Assembly (NCBI GenBank): GCA_025517425.1 | Contig: JAOPJY010000003.1 | Span: 81,367 to 145,366, forward strand | Direction: 5' to 3' | Source: Halobacteria archaeon AArc-dxtr1 | GTDB taxonomy: Archaea; Halobacteriota; Halobacteria; Halobacteriales; Natrialbaceae | DNA: 64,000 bases | Part shown: piece after piece, positions 17,225 to 25,883 of the stretch | Layout: each line of letters opens with the position of its first letter | Position numbering within the stretch: position 1 is the stretch's first letter | Position numbers and translations under genes: made by a program | Notes under the pieces: generated by a model | What the model was told of the DNA's origin: nothing | The model's input: only the letters and a program-made list of their open reading frames with translations | Database searches by the model: none

Positions 17225-17370
17225 TGGAGACGCAGCAGTAGGTATAGGATAGACTGATGCTCTTGAACGATGGTTAGTTCTTTCAGCCGGTCAAGTGCCC
17301 GATCGACAGGCCGATCTGGAAGACCAGTTTGCTGGTGAAAATCATCGCGAATAATTGAGCCACCGTACAT
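17221..17370 (-). CDS. Small protein coupled to the sensor kinase
   Basis: This 49-residue frame starts [20 protein letters not shown] and ends ILYLLLRLQ; its TGA overlaps the GTG of the kinase gene. The middle ([17 protein letters not shown]) looks like a DNA-binding or winged-helix-like helical pair, but a family is not recognised. The frame continues a few codons above the ATG before meeting a stop, so a truncated longer ancestor is possible. Overlap with the kinase start and protein-like composition support a real gene. Confidence 0.5.
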   Translation of the reverse strand: MYGGSIIRDDFHQQTGLPDRPVDRALDRLKELTIVQEHQSILYLLLRLQ

Positions 17371-17475
17371 GAGGGTGTGCTGGTGGGCGATTCTGGGGAC
17401 GTTGTACTCTGTGCCTCACTCAGTTCCGAAGAAGTAACTTCTATACCTCCCCGGTCTAACCACCAACGTGAGTGT

Positions 17476-17904
17476 ATGAGTCAGTCTTACAATCGCGGTC
17501 TCATCGAGGACTTCGGCCGGTGGAAGGAGTTCTCGGCCGGGATGTGGGCGTGGATCTTCCACAAGTTCACCGGGTGGATGCTGATCGGCTACCTGTTTAC
17601 CCACATCGCGGTGTTGAGCACAGCAATCGGCGCGGCGAGTCAAGGTGATGCGACGATCGCAGCGGGGGAGGACGTCTACACGACGACGATCCAGGGGCTC
17701 GAGGGCCTGTTTATCGTCCGCGTGCTCGAGGTCGGCCTGCTGGCGGTCGCCGTCTTCCACATCCTTAACGGAGTCCGGCTGCTGATGATCGACCTCGGCA
17801 TCGGTCTCGACTCCCAGGACGCGAGCTTCTACGCCTCGCTGATCCTCACCGGGATGATCACCGTCGCGAGCGTTCCGACCTTCCTGCAGGGGGTGGGCTT
17901 CTAA
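17476..17904 (+). CDS. sdhC: Succinate dehydrogenase, cytochrome b556 membrane subunit
   Basis: This membrane anchor has 142 residues and three helices. It has [18 protein letters not shown] and [18 protein letters not shown], whose histidines could ligate haem b and whose pocket passes electrons to quinone. The start at 17476 ([14 protein letters not shown]) follows the family pattern; upstream codons are atypical. It is the first gene of the operon sdhCDBA and overlaps sdhD. Confidence 0.9.
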   Translation: MSQSYNRGLIEDFGRWKEFSAGMWAWIFHKFTGWMLIGYLFTHIAVLSTAIGAASQGDATIAAGEDVYTTTIQGLEGLFIVRVLEVGLLAVAVFHILNGVRLLMIDLGIGLDSQDASFYASLILTGMITVASVPTFLQGVGF

Positions 17905-18269
17905 TGGCAGAGCGTTACTCATCCTTTACGCCCGGCGGAACCGGCTGGCTCCTTCAGCGCATCACGGCGGCATTTCTCGTCGTCGTCCTCGCCTTTCACT
18001 TCTTCCAGCTACACTTCGTCAACCACGCCGCAGACGTTACGTTCGCGGGCACCCAAGCCCGGATGGACCACGTCGGCTACTTCCTGGCCATGGTGTTGTT
18101 CCTGGTCACGGCCGCGTTCCACGGTATCAACGGCGTCTACAACGCGCTCGTAAATCAGGGGCTGTCGGGTACGCCCAAGAAGGTCATGCTGGTCGTACTC
18201 ACCGTCGCTGGCGTCGCGCTCGTCGCACAGGGAACGTACGTCGCGCTGGTCATGGCGGGGTGGATCTAA
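17904..18269 (+). CDS. sdhD: Succinate dehydrogenase, second membrane subunit
   Basis: The 121-residue protein has three helices with VLAFHFFQLHFVNH and AAFHGINGVYNAL, giving the second haem/quinone-side anchor of complex II. Its ATG shares bases with the sdhC stop (TAATG). It lies directly before sdhB with one base between. Confidence 0.9.
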   Translation: MAERYSSFTPGGTGWLLQRITAAFLVVVLAFHFFQLHFVNHAADVTFAGTQARMDHVGYFLAMVLFLVTAAFHGINGVYNALVNQGLSGTPKKVMLVVLTVAGVALVAQGTYVALVMAGWI

Positions 18270-18270
18270 C

Positions 18271-19152
18271 ATGAGCACGCAACAACAGAAACCACAGAGT
18301 CAGGAGGCACCGGAAGACCCCGAGATGAAAGGGGCCGAGTCGCCCCAGCAGGAGCGACTCGACAAAAAGGCCGAGCGGGCGAAGAGCCGCGAGGAGACCG
18401 CAGACGAATCCGAGACAGAGGGGGAGACGGTTCACCTGAAGGTGTTCCGGTACGACCCCGAAGTGGAGGCCAAACAGGAGCCACGCTTCGACGAGTTCCA
18501 CGTCCCCTTCTCGAAGGGGATGACCGTTCTCGACGCGCTGATCTACGCGCGAGACGAGTTCGACTCCTCGCTTACGTTCCGACACTCCTGTCGGCAGGCG
18601 ATCTGTGGCTCGGACGCCTTCTTCGTCAACGGCTCCCAGCGCCTGGGCTGTAAGACCCAGATCTCCGAGCTCGACCAGCCGGTGCGAGTCGAGCCGCTTC
18701 CCCACCAGGACGTCGTCAAGGACCTGGTCGTCGATATGGACCACTTCTACGAGCAGATGCACGCCGTCGAGCCGTACTTCCAGAGCGAGGAGACGCCCGA
18801 CGCGAGCGAGCTCGAAGAGCAGCGCCAGTCCAGGGAGAACCGCGAGAAGGTCAAGATGTCGACGCGGTGTATCTGGTGTGGCGCCTGCATGTCGAGCTGT
18901 AACATCGCCGCAGGGGACAACCAATACCTCGGACCGGCGGCGATCAACAAGGCCTACCGGTTCGCGATGGACGATCGGGAGGAAGCAGAGATCAAAGAGC
19001 ACCGACTCCGCATCATCGAGCAGGAACACGGCGTCTGGCGGTGTCAGACCCAGTTCTCCTGTACCGAGGTGTGTCCGAAGGACATCCCCCTCACCGAGCA
19101 CATTCAGGAGCTCAAGCGTGAGGCAGTGAAGAAGAACCTGAAGTTCTGGTAA
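18271..19152 (+). CDS. sdhB: Succinate dehydrogenase iron-sulfur subunit
   Basis: This subunit carries electrons from the flavoprotein to the membrane anchor. The 293-residue protein has the [2Fe-2S] cysteines in SCRQAICGSDAFFVNG and RLGC, the [4Fe-4S] set in CIWCGACMSSC, and the third cluster set around CQTQFSCTEVCPKDI. The first 45 residues are a charged, Gln/Glu-rich extension that haloarchaeal SdhB proteins often carry. It is tightly packed with sdhD and sdhA (two bases to sdhA). Confidence 0.95.
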   Translation: MSTQQQKPQSQEAPEDPEMKGAESPQQERLDKKAERAKSREETADESETEGETVHLKVFRYDPEVEAKQEPRFDEFHVPFSKGMTVLDALIYARDEFDSSLTFRHSCRQAICGSDAFFVNGSQRLGCKTQISELDQPVRVEPLPHQDVVKDLVVDMDHFYEQMHAVEPYFQSEETPDASELEEQRQSRENREKVKMSTRCIWCGACMSSCNIAAGDNQYLGPAAINKAYRFAMDDREEAEIKEHRLRIIEQEHGVWRCQTQFSCTEVCPKDIPLTEHIQELKREAVKKNLKFW

Positions 19153-19154
19153 CC

Positions 19155-20993
19155 ATGTACGAACACGACGTTATCGTGGTCGGCGCCGGCGGCGCCGGCC
19201 TCCGAGCCGCGATCGCAGCCCACGAGGCGGGAGCCGACGTGGCGATGGTGACGAAGCTCCACCCCGTCCGCAGCCACACCGGCGCGGCCGAGGGCGGCAT
19301 CAACGCCGCGCTGCGCGAGGGCGACGACTGGGAACTGCACGCCTACGACACGATGAAGGGATCGGACTACCTCGGCGACGCGCCGGCCATCGAGACGCTG
19401 GCCCAGGACGCGCCCGAGGACACGATCACCTTAGAACACTGGGGGATGCCGTTCTCCCGCGAAGAGGACGGCCGCGTCTCCCAGCGACCGTTCGGCGGGC
19501 TTTCCTACCCGCGAACGACCTACGCTGGGGCCGAGACGGGCCACCACCTGCTGCACGTAATGTACGAGCAGGTCGTCAAACGAGGCATCCAGGTCTACGA
19601 CGAGTGGTACGTGATGAATCTCGCGACCAGCGACGAACCCGACCCCAACGACCGGAGCTGTCACGGCGTCGTCGCCTACGACGTCCAGAGCGGCCAGATT
19701 CAGGGCTTCAAGGCGAATCAGGGCGTCATCCTCGCGACTGGCGGTCCCGGGCAGGCGTTCGACCACACCACCAACGCCGTCTCCTGTACCGGCGACGGGC
19801 AGGCGATGGCCTACCGCGCGGGCGTTCCGTTGGAGGACATGGAGTTCATCCAGTTCCACCCGACGACGCTGCCGAGTACGGGCGTCCTCATCTCCGAGGG
19901 GGTCCGGGGTGAGGGTGGTATCCTCTACAACGAGGAGGGCGAGCGGTTCATGTTCGAACATGGCTACGCGAAAAACGACGGCGAGCTCGCCTCCCGTGAC
20001 GTCGTCTCCCGGGCCGAACTCACTGAGGTCAACGAGGGTCGCGGCGTCGAGGACGAGTACGTTCACCTCGACATGCGCCACCTCGGAGCCGACCGCATTC
20101 TCGACCGACTCGAAAACATCCTCCACCTCGCGGAGGACTTCGAGGGCGTCGACGGGCTCGTCGAGCCGATGCCGGTCAAGCCCGGCCAGCACTACGCGAT
20201 GGGCGGCATCGAGACCGACGAGAACGGCGAGACGTGTATCTCCGGACTCTACGCCGCGGGCGAGTGTGCCTGCGTCTCCGTCCACGGCGCCAACCGACTG
20301 GGCGGCAACGCCCTCCCCGAACTCGTCGTCTTCGGCAAGCGCGCGGGCTACCACGCCGCGGGCGGCGATCTTGGCCCTGCCGAGATCGAAACCGGCTACG
20401 GTCCCGGCGTCGAGGACGAAAACTACGACCTACCGATCACACCCGGCGAGGCCGGCCTCGACCCCGCAGACGGCAGCATCGCCGCCGACGGCGGGCAGGT
20501 CGCCGACGCGGAGGGAGCGCTCGAACGCGCCGTCGAACGCGAACGCGAGCGCGTCGATCAGCTGATGGAGAAAGACGACGGCGTCCAGCACGCCGAGATT
20601 CGCTCGAAGCTCCAACGGGCGATGACCGACTACGTCAATGTCTTCCGGACCGAGGAGGGCGTCACGAACGCCTTAGAGATCATCCGCGAGTGTCGCGAGG
20701 AGTACCGCGACGTCTACGTCGACGATCCCTCGCGGACGTTCAACACTGACCTCCAGATGACCTACGAGACGCGCAACCTGATCGACGTCGCCGAGACGAT
20801 CGCGCTGGGTGCGCTCGTCAGAAACGAGTTCCGCGGCGCTCACTGGCGCCAGGAGAATCAGACCCGCGACGACGAGAACTGGCTCAAGCACACGCTCATC
20901 TCCTGGAACGGCGGGAAGCCGTCGATCTTCTACCGGCCCGTCATCTTAGAGGGTGAGGAGAAGACGTACGAGCCGAAAGTTCGCAGCTACTGA
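19155..20993 (+). CDS. sdhA: Succinate dehydrogenase flavoprotein subunit
   Basis: This catalytic subunit oxidises succinate to fumarate. The 612-residue protein begins with the FAD loop VIVVGAGGAGLRAAIAAHEA and has the covalent-FAD histidine in RSHTGAAEGGINAAL. The active-site regions GDGQAMAYRAG, EFIQFHPTTLPSTG and GGIETDENGETCISGLYAAG are also present. It completes the operon sdhCDBA. Confidence 0.96.
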   Translation: MYEHDVIVVGAGGAGLRAAIAAHEAGADVAMVTKLHPVRSHTGAAEGGINAALREGDDWELHAYDTMKGSDYLGDAPAIETLAQDAPEDTITLEHWGMPFSREEDGRVSQRPFGGLSYPRTTYAGAETGHHLLHVMYEQVVKRGIQVYDEWYVMNLATSDEPDPNDRSCHGVVAYDVQSGQIQGFKANQGVILATGGPGQAFDHTTNAVSCTGDGQAMAYRAGVPLEDMEFIQFHPTTLPSTGVLISEGVRGEGGILYNEEGERFMFEHGYAKNDGELASRDVVSRAELTEVNEGRGVEDEYVHLDMRHLGADRILDRLENILHLAEDFEGVDGLVEPMPVKPGQHYAMGGIETDENGETCISGLYAAGECACVSVHGANRLGGNALPELVVFGKRAGYHAAGGDLGPAEIETGYGPGVEDENYDLPITPGEAGLDPADGSIAADGGQVADAEGALERAVERERERVDQLMEKDDGVQHAEIRSKLQRAMTDYVNVFRTEEGVTNALEIIRECREEYRDVYVDDPSRTFNTDLQMTYETRNLIDVAETIALGALVRNEFRGAHWRQENQTRDDENWLKHTLISWNGGKPSIFYRPVILEGEEKTYEPKVRSY

Positions 20994-21217
20994 GCTGGCG
21001 CTTTAGTCGGACAGATCCGTTTTCTACCCACGGTCTCTACTCGCGCCCACACGCTCTCGCGAGCGTGCTCGGTGACGACCGTCTCGACTGGAGTACCCTC
21101 CTGACGCACCGCTACCGTATTGTCGACCGTCAGATCGTGGTATTGAGTCACAACGACAATTGTTACAACGGACGTTTCGACTCCAGAGTCGGTGTTGACG
21201 CCGAATCGGTCGGTCAT
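20987..21217 (-). CDS. Possible small protein opposite the sdhA end
   Basis: This 76-residue open frame (MTDRFGVNTDSGVETSVVTI at its start) overlaps the last seven bases of sdhA on the opposite strand. It reads like a beta-rich peptide (VVTQYHDLTVDNTVAVRQEG) with moderate GC at third positions. No family or ribosome site is recognised. Otherwise the interval 20994-21325 holds only the promoter of the next gene. Confidence 0.35.
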   Translation of the reverse strand: MTDRFGVNTDSGVETSVVTIVVVTQYHDLTVDNTVAVRQEGTPVETVVTEHARESVWARVETVGRKRICPTKAPAQ

Positions 21218-21315
21218 CGCCTATCGACCGGCCATCTGATCCCCCCTACTGGTGCCCGACACTGGTCGATTTTCGACGATCGTTGTAGGACGGGTTTATT
21301 ATCGTCGAAACACAC

Positions 21316-21321
21316 AGGAGG
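21316..21321 (+). promoter_or_regulatory. Ribosome-binding site of the small winged-helix gene
   Basis: AGGAGG stands four bases before the ATG at 21326 and fixes that start over the longer open frame reaching back to 21065. Confidence 0.7.
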
Positions 21322-21325
21322 ATGT

Positions 21326-21547
21326 ATGAGCGCGACGCAGGAACTCGACGTGTCGGTCCCGACGGACATCGAGTCCGCGCGAGGGAAACTGGTGTACCTC
21401 TACCTCGCGACCGCGGGGACCGCGACGGTTGATTCGCTTCACGACGACCTCGGCATCTCCAAGGGCACGGCTCTCTCGATCACCGGCGCACTCCGCGAAC
21501 GAGGGCATCTCCGACGCACGAACGGGCGGTACGAACTGGCCTGCTAG
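21326..21547 (+). CDS. Small TrmB-like winged-helix regulator
   Basis: The 73-residue protein starts MSATQELDVSVPTDIESARG and contains one winged-helix unit: KLVYLYLATAGTATVDSLHD, then LGISKGTALSITGALRERGH and a short wing (LRRTNGRYELAC). It is likely a DNA-binding regulator, with no separate sensor domain visible. The start is fixed by AGGAGG at 21316-21321. It converges with the HD-domain gene. Confidence 0.8.
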   Translation: MSATQELDVSVPTDIESARGKLVYLYLATAGTATVDSLHDDLGISKGTALSITGALRERGHLRRTNGRYELAC

Positions 21548-21563
21548 CGGGCCGGTTGGCGAC

Positions 21564-22379
21564 TTAGAGTTCGATACGCTCGACCAGTTGTTCCTCGTCC
21601 TCGTTTGTGTTTACGGCGACGATCCGAATCTCATCTTCGAGTCTCGATCCCTGTACCTTCGGCTTTAGCAAGTTATCGACCTGGTAGACACCCGCGGCGT
21701 TGGTCATCGCGATTTCGACCATCACTGGCGCCGTCTCTCCCTCACGAAGTGTGACACGCTTGATCGCCTGGCTCGAGAGCGTGTTGATTCCGCGCCCGCC
21801 GTGTTCGTACGGGATCCGCGAGCGACCCCGTTCCATGTCTAAGGCGTCGGCCACCCGGATGAGTCCCGCCTCGGTGGTGAGTGGCGTCTCCGCCCGGTGG
21901 TGACAGAGGATGGCGTGGAGAATCTCCCCTTTCATCCGAACCGTCTCCGAAAGGTCGTAGAACTCGGGGAGCAGCCGGTCCAAAATGTCCGCTGCGAGCG
22001 GAATCGAGTAGTAGGCGTGCTCGTCTCGATGGACGACGTGTCCGATGTCGTGTAGCGTCGCGGCCAGGCAGATGATGACCGACTCGTCGGCCTCCTCGAG
22101 TCCCTGCTGGCGTGCGCCGTTGAAGTCGACGTCGCTGGCCTTCAACAGATCGTACAGACACAGCGCCCGGTTGCGGACGATCTCGATGTGTTTGGTGCCG
22201 TGGTCGTTGTACTGCATCCGATCGACCGCGTTGATATTTTGGGCTTCGAGGTACGTCTCGATCTCGGCGTCTGACTGAATCGTCTCCAAAACGGCGTGAA
22301 GCTTCTCGTCGGGGAAGTTGTGGTTCGCGTCGGGGTCGTAGACACGCTGGGGATCTGTGTCGATAGGCGATTCGTTCAT
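21564..22379 (-). CDS. HD-domain phosphohydrolase-like protein
   Basis: The 271-residue protein has the HD metal set: His in NDHGTKHIEIV (about 59-69), the His-Asp pair in ATLHDIGHVVHRDE, further histidines in HAILCHHRAETPL, and Asp in VADALDMERGRSR. It should bind two metals and cleave a phosphoester or phosphoanhydride, possibly of a nucleotide; the substrate is not known. The C-terminal 70 residues form a separate beta-rich part. It converges with the small regulator and is divergent from nothing nearby. Confidence 0.85.
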   Translation of the reverse strand: MNESPIDTDPQRVYDPDANHNFPDEKLHAVLETIQSDAEIETYLEAQNINAVDRMQYNDHGTKHIEIVRNRALCLYDLLKASDVDFNGARQQGLEEADESVIICLAATLHDIGHVVHRDEHAYYSIPLAADILDRLLPEFYDLSETVRMKGEILHAILCHHRAETPLTTEAGLIRVADALDMERGRSRIPYEHGGRGINTLSSQAIKRVTLREGETAPVMVEIAMTNAAGVYQVDNLLKPKVQGSRLEDEIRIVAVNTNEDEEQLVERIEL

Positions 22380-22438
22380 AGGTGATGGTCAGTCGGGAAC
22401 TAAAAAAAGCCCTGCGACAAGAACGGAACGACCGGGAG

Positions 22439-22918
22439 TTACGCTGCTGCTTCGACTGCTTGCTCGACTTCGTCGTAGTCGGGTTCGACGCCGGGGTCGT
22501 CGCTAACCCACGCGTACGTAATCTCGCCGTCGCCGTCGACGACGAAGACGGATCGCTTGGCGACGCCGTACACTCCGAGGTCGTCGAAGTCCATCTCGAT
22601 GTCGTAGGCGTCGATGACCTCCTTGTTCAGGTCGCTGATGAGGCCGAACTCGAGATCGTTCTGCTCGCGGAACTCGTTTAGCGTAAACGGCGAGTCACGG
22701 CTGATTCCGTAGACAGTTGCGTCGAGAGCCTCGAACGCGCTGAGTCGATCCTGGAACGTACACATCTCGGTCGTGCAGACGCCGGTGAACGCGCCAGGGA
22801 AAAAGGCGAGCACGATCGGTGCGTCGCCGTCGACGCGTTCGTCGAGACTAAACGAGTCGACGTCGCCGTTTGCAAGCGGTGCGGTGAACGCTGGTGCTGA
22901 GTCGCCGGTGGTCGGCAT
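22439..22918 (-). CDS. Peroxiredoxin (AhpC/Bcp family)
   Basis: This thiol peroxidase reduces peroxides. The 159-residue protein has the peroxidatic cysteine in FFPGAFTGVCTTEMCTFQDR, five residues before a second cysteine that could resolve the sulfenic acid. The remaining thioredoxin fold follows, with VYGISRDSPFTLNEFREQ and RSVFVVDGDGEITYAW. The start MPTTGDSAPAFTAPL is standard. It is a single gene upstream of the HD gene on the same strand. Confidence 0.93.
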   Translation of the reverse strand: MPTTGDSAPAFTAPLANGDVDSFSLDERVDGDAPIVLAFFPGAFTGVCTTEMCTFQDRLSAFEALDATVYGISRDSPFTLNEFREQNDLEFGLISDLNKEVIDAYDIEMDFDDLGVYGVAKRSVFVVDGDGEITYAWVSDDPGVEPDYDEVEQAVEAAA

Positions 22919-23191
22919 GTGCGTCCCTTCTTGCGCGGCGGGAAAGACAGTTTCGTTCGCGGAGGGAATGGCACAGAGTGACAGGTGGGTGGGAAGTGGT
23001 CGTCGATAGAGCGCGCCACCTAGAGAGGTATACCTATCACGCTCGATCGAGTGGCGAGTAGTCCCTGCTTTTGGTCGAATTCGACCGGTAGCGGGCCGCT
23101 CCGTGACACACTCCGCCCATGACCATTGACTCGACGCTAGCTAAGTGGTCCAAAAAGGTTATAATTGCCAGCGGGTAAGCCACGCATAGAG

Positions 23192-23494
23192 ATGGTAGCC
23201 GAAATCGCACCGCTGTTCATCCCTGGTGCACCCGGGGGTCCGGAACTGCTGATCATCCTCTTCATCGCCATTCTGTTGTTCGGGGCAAATAAGATCCCGA
23301 AGCTGGCTCGGTCGACCGGTGAGGCCATGGGCGAGTTCCAGAAGGGTCGTGAGAAGGTCGAAACAGAACTTGAAGAGATGCGTGAGACGGGAGACTTCGA
23401 CGAGGACGACGAGACCGACTTCGTCGACACCGAGCCCGTCAGCGCTGAGAACGAGACGGTCACCGACGCCGAGACGGAGACCGAGACGAACTAA
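23192..23494 (+). CDS. tatA: Twin-arginine translocase protein TatA
   Basis: This small membrane subunit forms the Tat translocation pore. The 100-residue protein has one N-terminal helix (PELLIILFIAILLFGANKIP), the hinge Gly and an amphipathic helix (KLARSTGEAMGEFQKGREKV), followed by a very acidic tail. The ATG at 23192 is supported by the usual family opening. Its stop is followed by a T5 run (23499-23503) and a tRNA gene 15 bases later. Tat export is heavily used in haloarchaea; several Tat-type lipoproteins are in this window. Confidence 0.92.
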   Translation: MVAEIAPLFIPGAPGGPELLIILFIAILLFGANKIPKLARSTGEAMGEFQKGREKVETELEEMRETGDFDEDDETDFVDTEPVSAENETVTDAETETETN

Positions 23495-23509
23495 CACCTT
23501 TTTCGGGTG

Positions 23510-23582
23510 GGGCGTGTGGCCTAGCGGAGAGGGCAGAAGGTTCCTAACCTTCTGATCGCGGGTTCGAATCCCGTCACGCCCG
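23510..23582 (+). tRNA. tRNA-Arg (anticodon CCT)
   Basis: The cloverleaf is complete: acceptor GGGCGTG pairs with CACGCCC, anticodon stem GAAGG/CCTTC encloses TTCCTAA with anticodon CCT, and the T arm GCGGG TTCGAAT CCCGT follows. The discriminator base is G, and CCA is not encoded. Copies of its 3' end occur downstream. Confidence 0.95.
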
Positions 23583-23611
23583 TGCAGCGAGCCACGTAGT
23601 GGCGAGCGAAC

Positions 23612-23695
23612 CGGCATGACGGGATTCCTGAATCCTACCAGTCGCGCGCAGCGAAGCGAGCACGTCTGGGTTCGGTTCGAATCCCGTCACGCCCG
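23612..23695. repeat. Hairpin made from inverted and direct copies of the tRNA-Arg 3' end
   Basis: An inverted copy (TGACGGGATTC, about 23616-23626, with flanking GGC and a one-base mismatch) faces a direct 22-base exact copy of the tRNA-Arg 3' end at 23674-23695. The pair would form a stem of about 15 base pairs with a loop of about 50 bases. The loop includes CGCGCGCAGC at 23643 and AGCGAGCACGTCT ending at 23667, a segment also found behind the initiator tRNA at 51.6 kb. Confidence 0.8.
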
Positions 23696-23748
23696 CTCAC
23701 TTCGTTCGCGAGCGTGACGTAGCTCGCGAACGCGTTGCGTTCGCTCAC

Positions 23749-23762
23749 TCCCGTCACGCCCG
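23749..23762 (+). repeat. Short copy of the tRNA-Arg acceptor end
   Basis: TCCCGTCACGCCCG repeats the last 14 bases of the tRNA gene. Between it and the preceding copy, at 23700-23740, further palindromic sequence occurs (GCTCACTTCGTTCGCGAGCG and reverse-complement-like GCGTTGCGTTCGCTCAC). Confidence 0.75.
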
Positions 23763-23894
23763 TAATCTGTCGCGAGCAGCTGCTACGGCACTACGGGATT
23801 GCTGCACGCTACAGCCATCAGGTGTAACGACGACCGCCTCAGAGCCGTGAGATCGGGCTCGACTTTTTCAACGATCACGCGGCCAACCAGCGTA

Positions 23895-25883
23895 ATGGCC
23901 AGCAACGACGTTCCGTCGACCGAGAGCCGACTCTCGGCTGCCGTCGGAACCGCACAGACCCTCGGAGACCACCTCGACGCGCGGACCGTCGACGTGGACC
24001 CGAACGTCGACGAGGACGCCTTCTTTTCGACCGCCGACGGAATGCAGACGGTCGTCGGACGGGACGATCTCGAGCGGTGCATCCCGCCAGCCAAGAAGGA
24101 CTCGTTTCGAGAGATCGACCGCTACTGGGTCAACAAACCCTACGCATTCGTCGTTCTGTTCGACGCAGAAACTGCCCACGAAACCCGCTACTACGTCGTC
24201 GAACCGCACCTCGACGCCGTCGAATCGGAGCTACGAACGCGTCTCTCACGGACGCTTTCGGAGACGATCCCGTATGGCGAGGCTCACATCCGGGACGCAG
24301 ACGGTTTCGAAGCGCGTGCGGCCGTCGTCGAGGCAGCACTGGAGACGCTGATACGGCGGTACGGACTCCGCGAGCGAGAGCGCAGAAACGAAGCTGCCGG
24401 CCTGCTCGAGCGGCTTCGGTCCAGGCTACCGAACGTAGCGCCATCACTTCCGACAGATCGCGGCCTGCGTTCGAACGTAGATCGCACGGCAGCCACGCTC
24501 ACCGAGCGCCAGATCCGAAAGCTTCGGTACTATCTCATTCGCGATATCGTCGGCTACGATCGTATCGATCCGATCATGCGCGACGAGAACGTCGAGGATA
24601 TCTCCTGTGACGGCTACGGTGAGCCGGTTTTCGTTTACCACACGGCATGCGAGCAGATCGTCTCGAACGTGACTCACGGGACGGACGATCTCGACGACTT
24701 CGTCGTTTCACTCGCACAACGGTCGGGTAACGGAATCAGCAAGCGCGTTCCACAGGTGGATGCGACGCTTCCCGACGGCTCTCGAGCACAGCTCACGCTC
24801 GGGACCGACGTCGCAGACCACGGCACGAACTACACTATTCGGCAGTTCACCGACGTCCCGTTTACACCGATCGATCTCATCAACTGGCGTACATTCAGTC
24901 TCGATCAGATGGCCGTCCTCTGGCTGGCGATCGAGAACGGGCGCAGTCTGTTGCTGGCCGGCGGAACCGCCTCGGGGAAGACGACGAGCTTGAACGCCAT
25001 CTCGTTGTTCATCCCCTCGAGCGCGAAAATCGTCTCGATCGAAGACACCCGTGAGGTCGAACTCCCACAACGAAACTGGATTGCAAGCGTCACTCGCCCA
25101 TCGTTTGCAACCGACGAGCGTGGAGATATCGACGAGTTCGACCTGCTCGAGGCCGCCCTCCGACAGCGCCCGGAGTACCTCGTGATGGGCGAGACGCGAG
25201 GTGAAGAGGGTCGGACGTTGTTTCAGGTCACCTCGACCGGCCACACGACGCTGACGACATTTCACGCCGACTCCGTCGACGAGGTACTAAAGCGCTTTAC
25301 CACGGCACCGATCGACGTTCCGAAGTCGATGTTCGCCACACTCGATCTGGTCTCGGTGCAGACCCAGACAGATCTCGACGGACGGACCGTTCGCCGGAAC
25401 CGCTCGCTCACCGAAATCAACCACTACGATCCCGAACACGACGAGATCAACGTTCGTGATCTCTACCGCTGGCAGCCAGAGACCGACGACTTTCGCGAGA
25501 TTCGAGGATCGAATACGCTCGCCTCGATCCGCGATGACCGTGGCTGGAGCCAGAAGTGCCTCGAACGAGAGCTGTTCAAACGCCGGGTGGTACTCGCATA
25601 CCTCGTCGCGAACGGCTACCGTCGGTACGCAGAAGTCGCGACCACCATTCAGGCGTTTATGGCCGACTCGGAGACGATCCTCTCACTGCTCGCAGCGGGG
25701 ACGCTCGGACGTCGATTTGCCGATCTGCGGACGATGGAGAGCATCTCGATCAGGGGTGGCCAGGAATCTTCGTCACTCGATTCGCGTCCTATTCCCGGTG
25801 ACCGCGCCGTGGCCCGCGCCACCGAGATTCTCACGCAGGCCGATCGGTCGCTGTTCCCCCAGTACCGGACGCAGAGGAGCTGA
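23895..25883 (+). CDS. Type II/IV secretion ATPase (PilB/GspE-like)
   Basis: This hexameric ATPase would drive assembly of a pilus or secretion filament. The 662-residue protein has a variable N-terminal domain and the core: Walker A LLLAGGTASGKTTSLNAI, Asp box KIVSIEDTREVELPQ, Walker B EYLVMGETRGEE and His box STGHTTLTTFHADS. The ATG at 23895 (MASNDVPSTES) is chosen because the 32 upstream codons are not acidic. Its stop overlaps the ATG of the PilC-like gene (TGATG). Two cysteine-free regions replace the zinc motifs of bacterial GspE. Confidence 0.9.
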   Translation: MASNDVPSTESRLSAAVGTAQTLGDHLDARTVDVDPNVDEDAFFSTADGMQTVVGRDDLERCIPPAKKDSFREIDRYWVNKPYAFVVLFDAETAHETRYYVVEPHLDAVESELRTRLSRTLSETIPYGEAHIRDADGFEARAAVVEAALETLIRRYGLRERERRNEAAGLLERLRSRLPNVAPSLPTDRGLRSNVDRTAATLTERQIRKLRYYLIRDIVGYDRIDPIMRDENVEDISCDGYGEPVFVYHTACEQIVSNVTHGTDDLDDFVVSLAQRSGNGISKRVPQVDATLPDGSRAQLTLGTDVADHGTNYTIRQFTDVPFTPIDLINWRTFSLDQMAVLWLAIENGRSLLLAGGTASGKTTSLNAISLFIPSSAKIVSIEDTREVELPQRNWIASVTRPSFATDERGDIDEFDLLEAALRQRPEYLVMGETRGEEGRTLFQVTSTGHTTLTTFHADSVDEVLKRFTTAPIDVPKSMFATLDLVSVQTQTDLDGRTVRRNRSLTEINHYDPEHDEINVRDLYRWQPETDDFREIRGSNTLASIRDDRGWSQKCLERELFKRRVVLAYLVANGYRRYAEVATTIQAFMADSETILSLLAAGTLGRRFADLRTMESISIRGGQESSSLDSRPIPGDRAVARATEILTQADRSLFPQYRTQRS

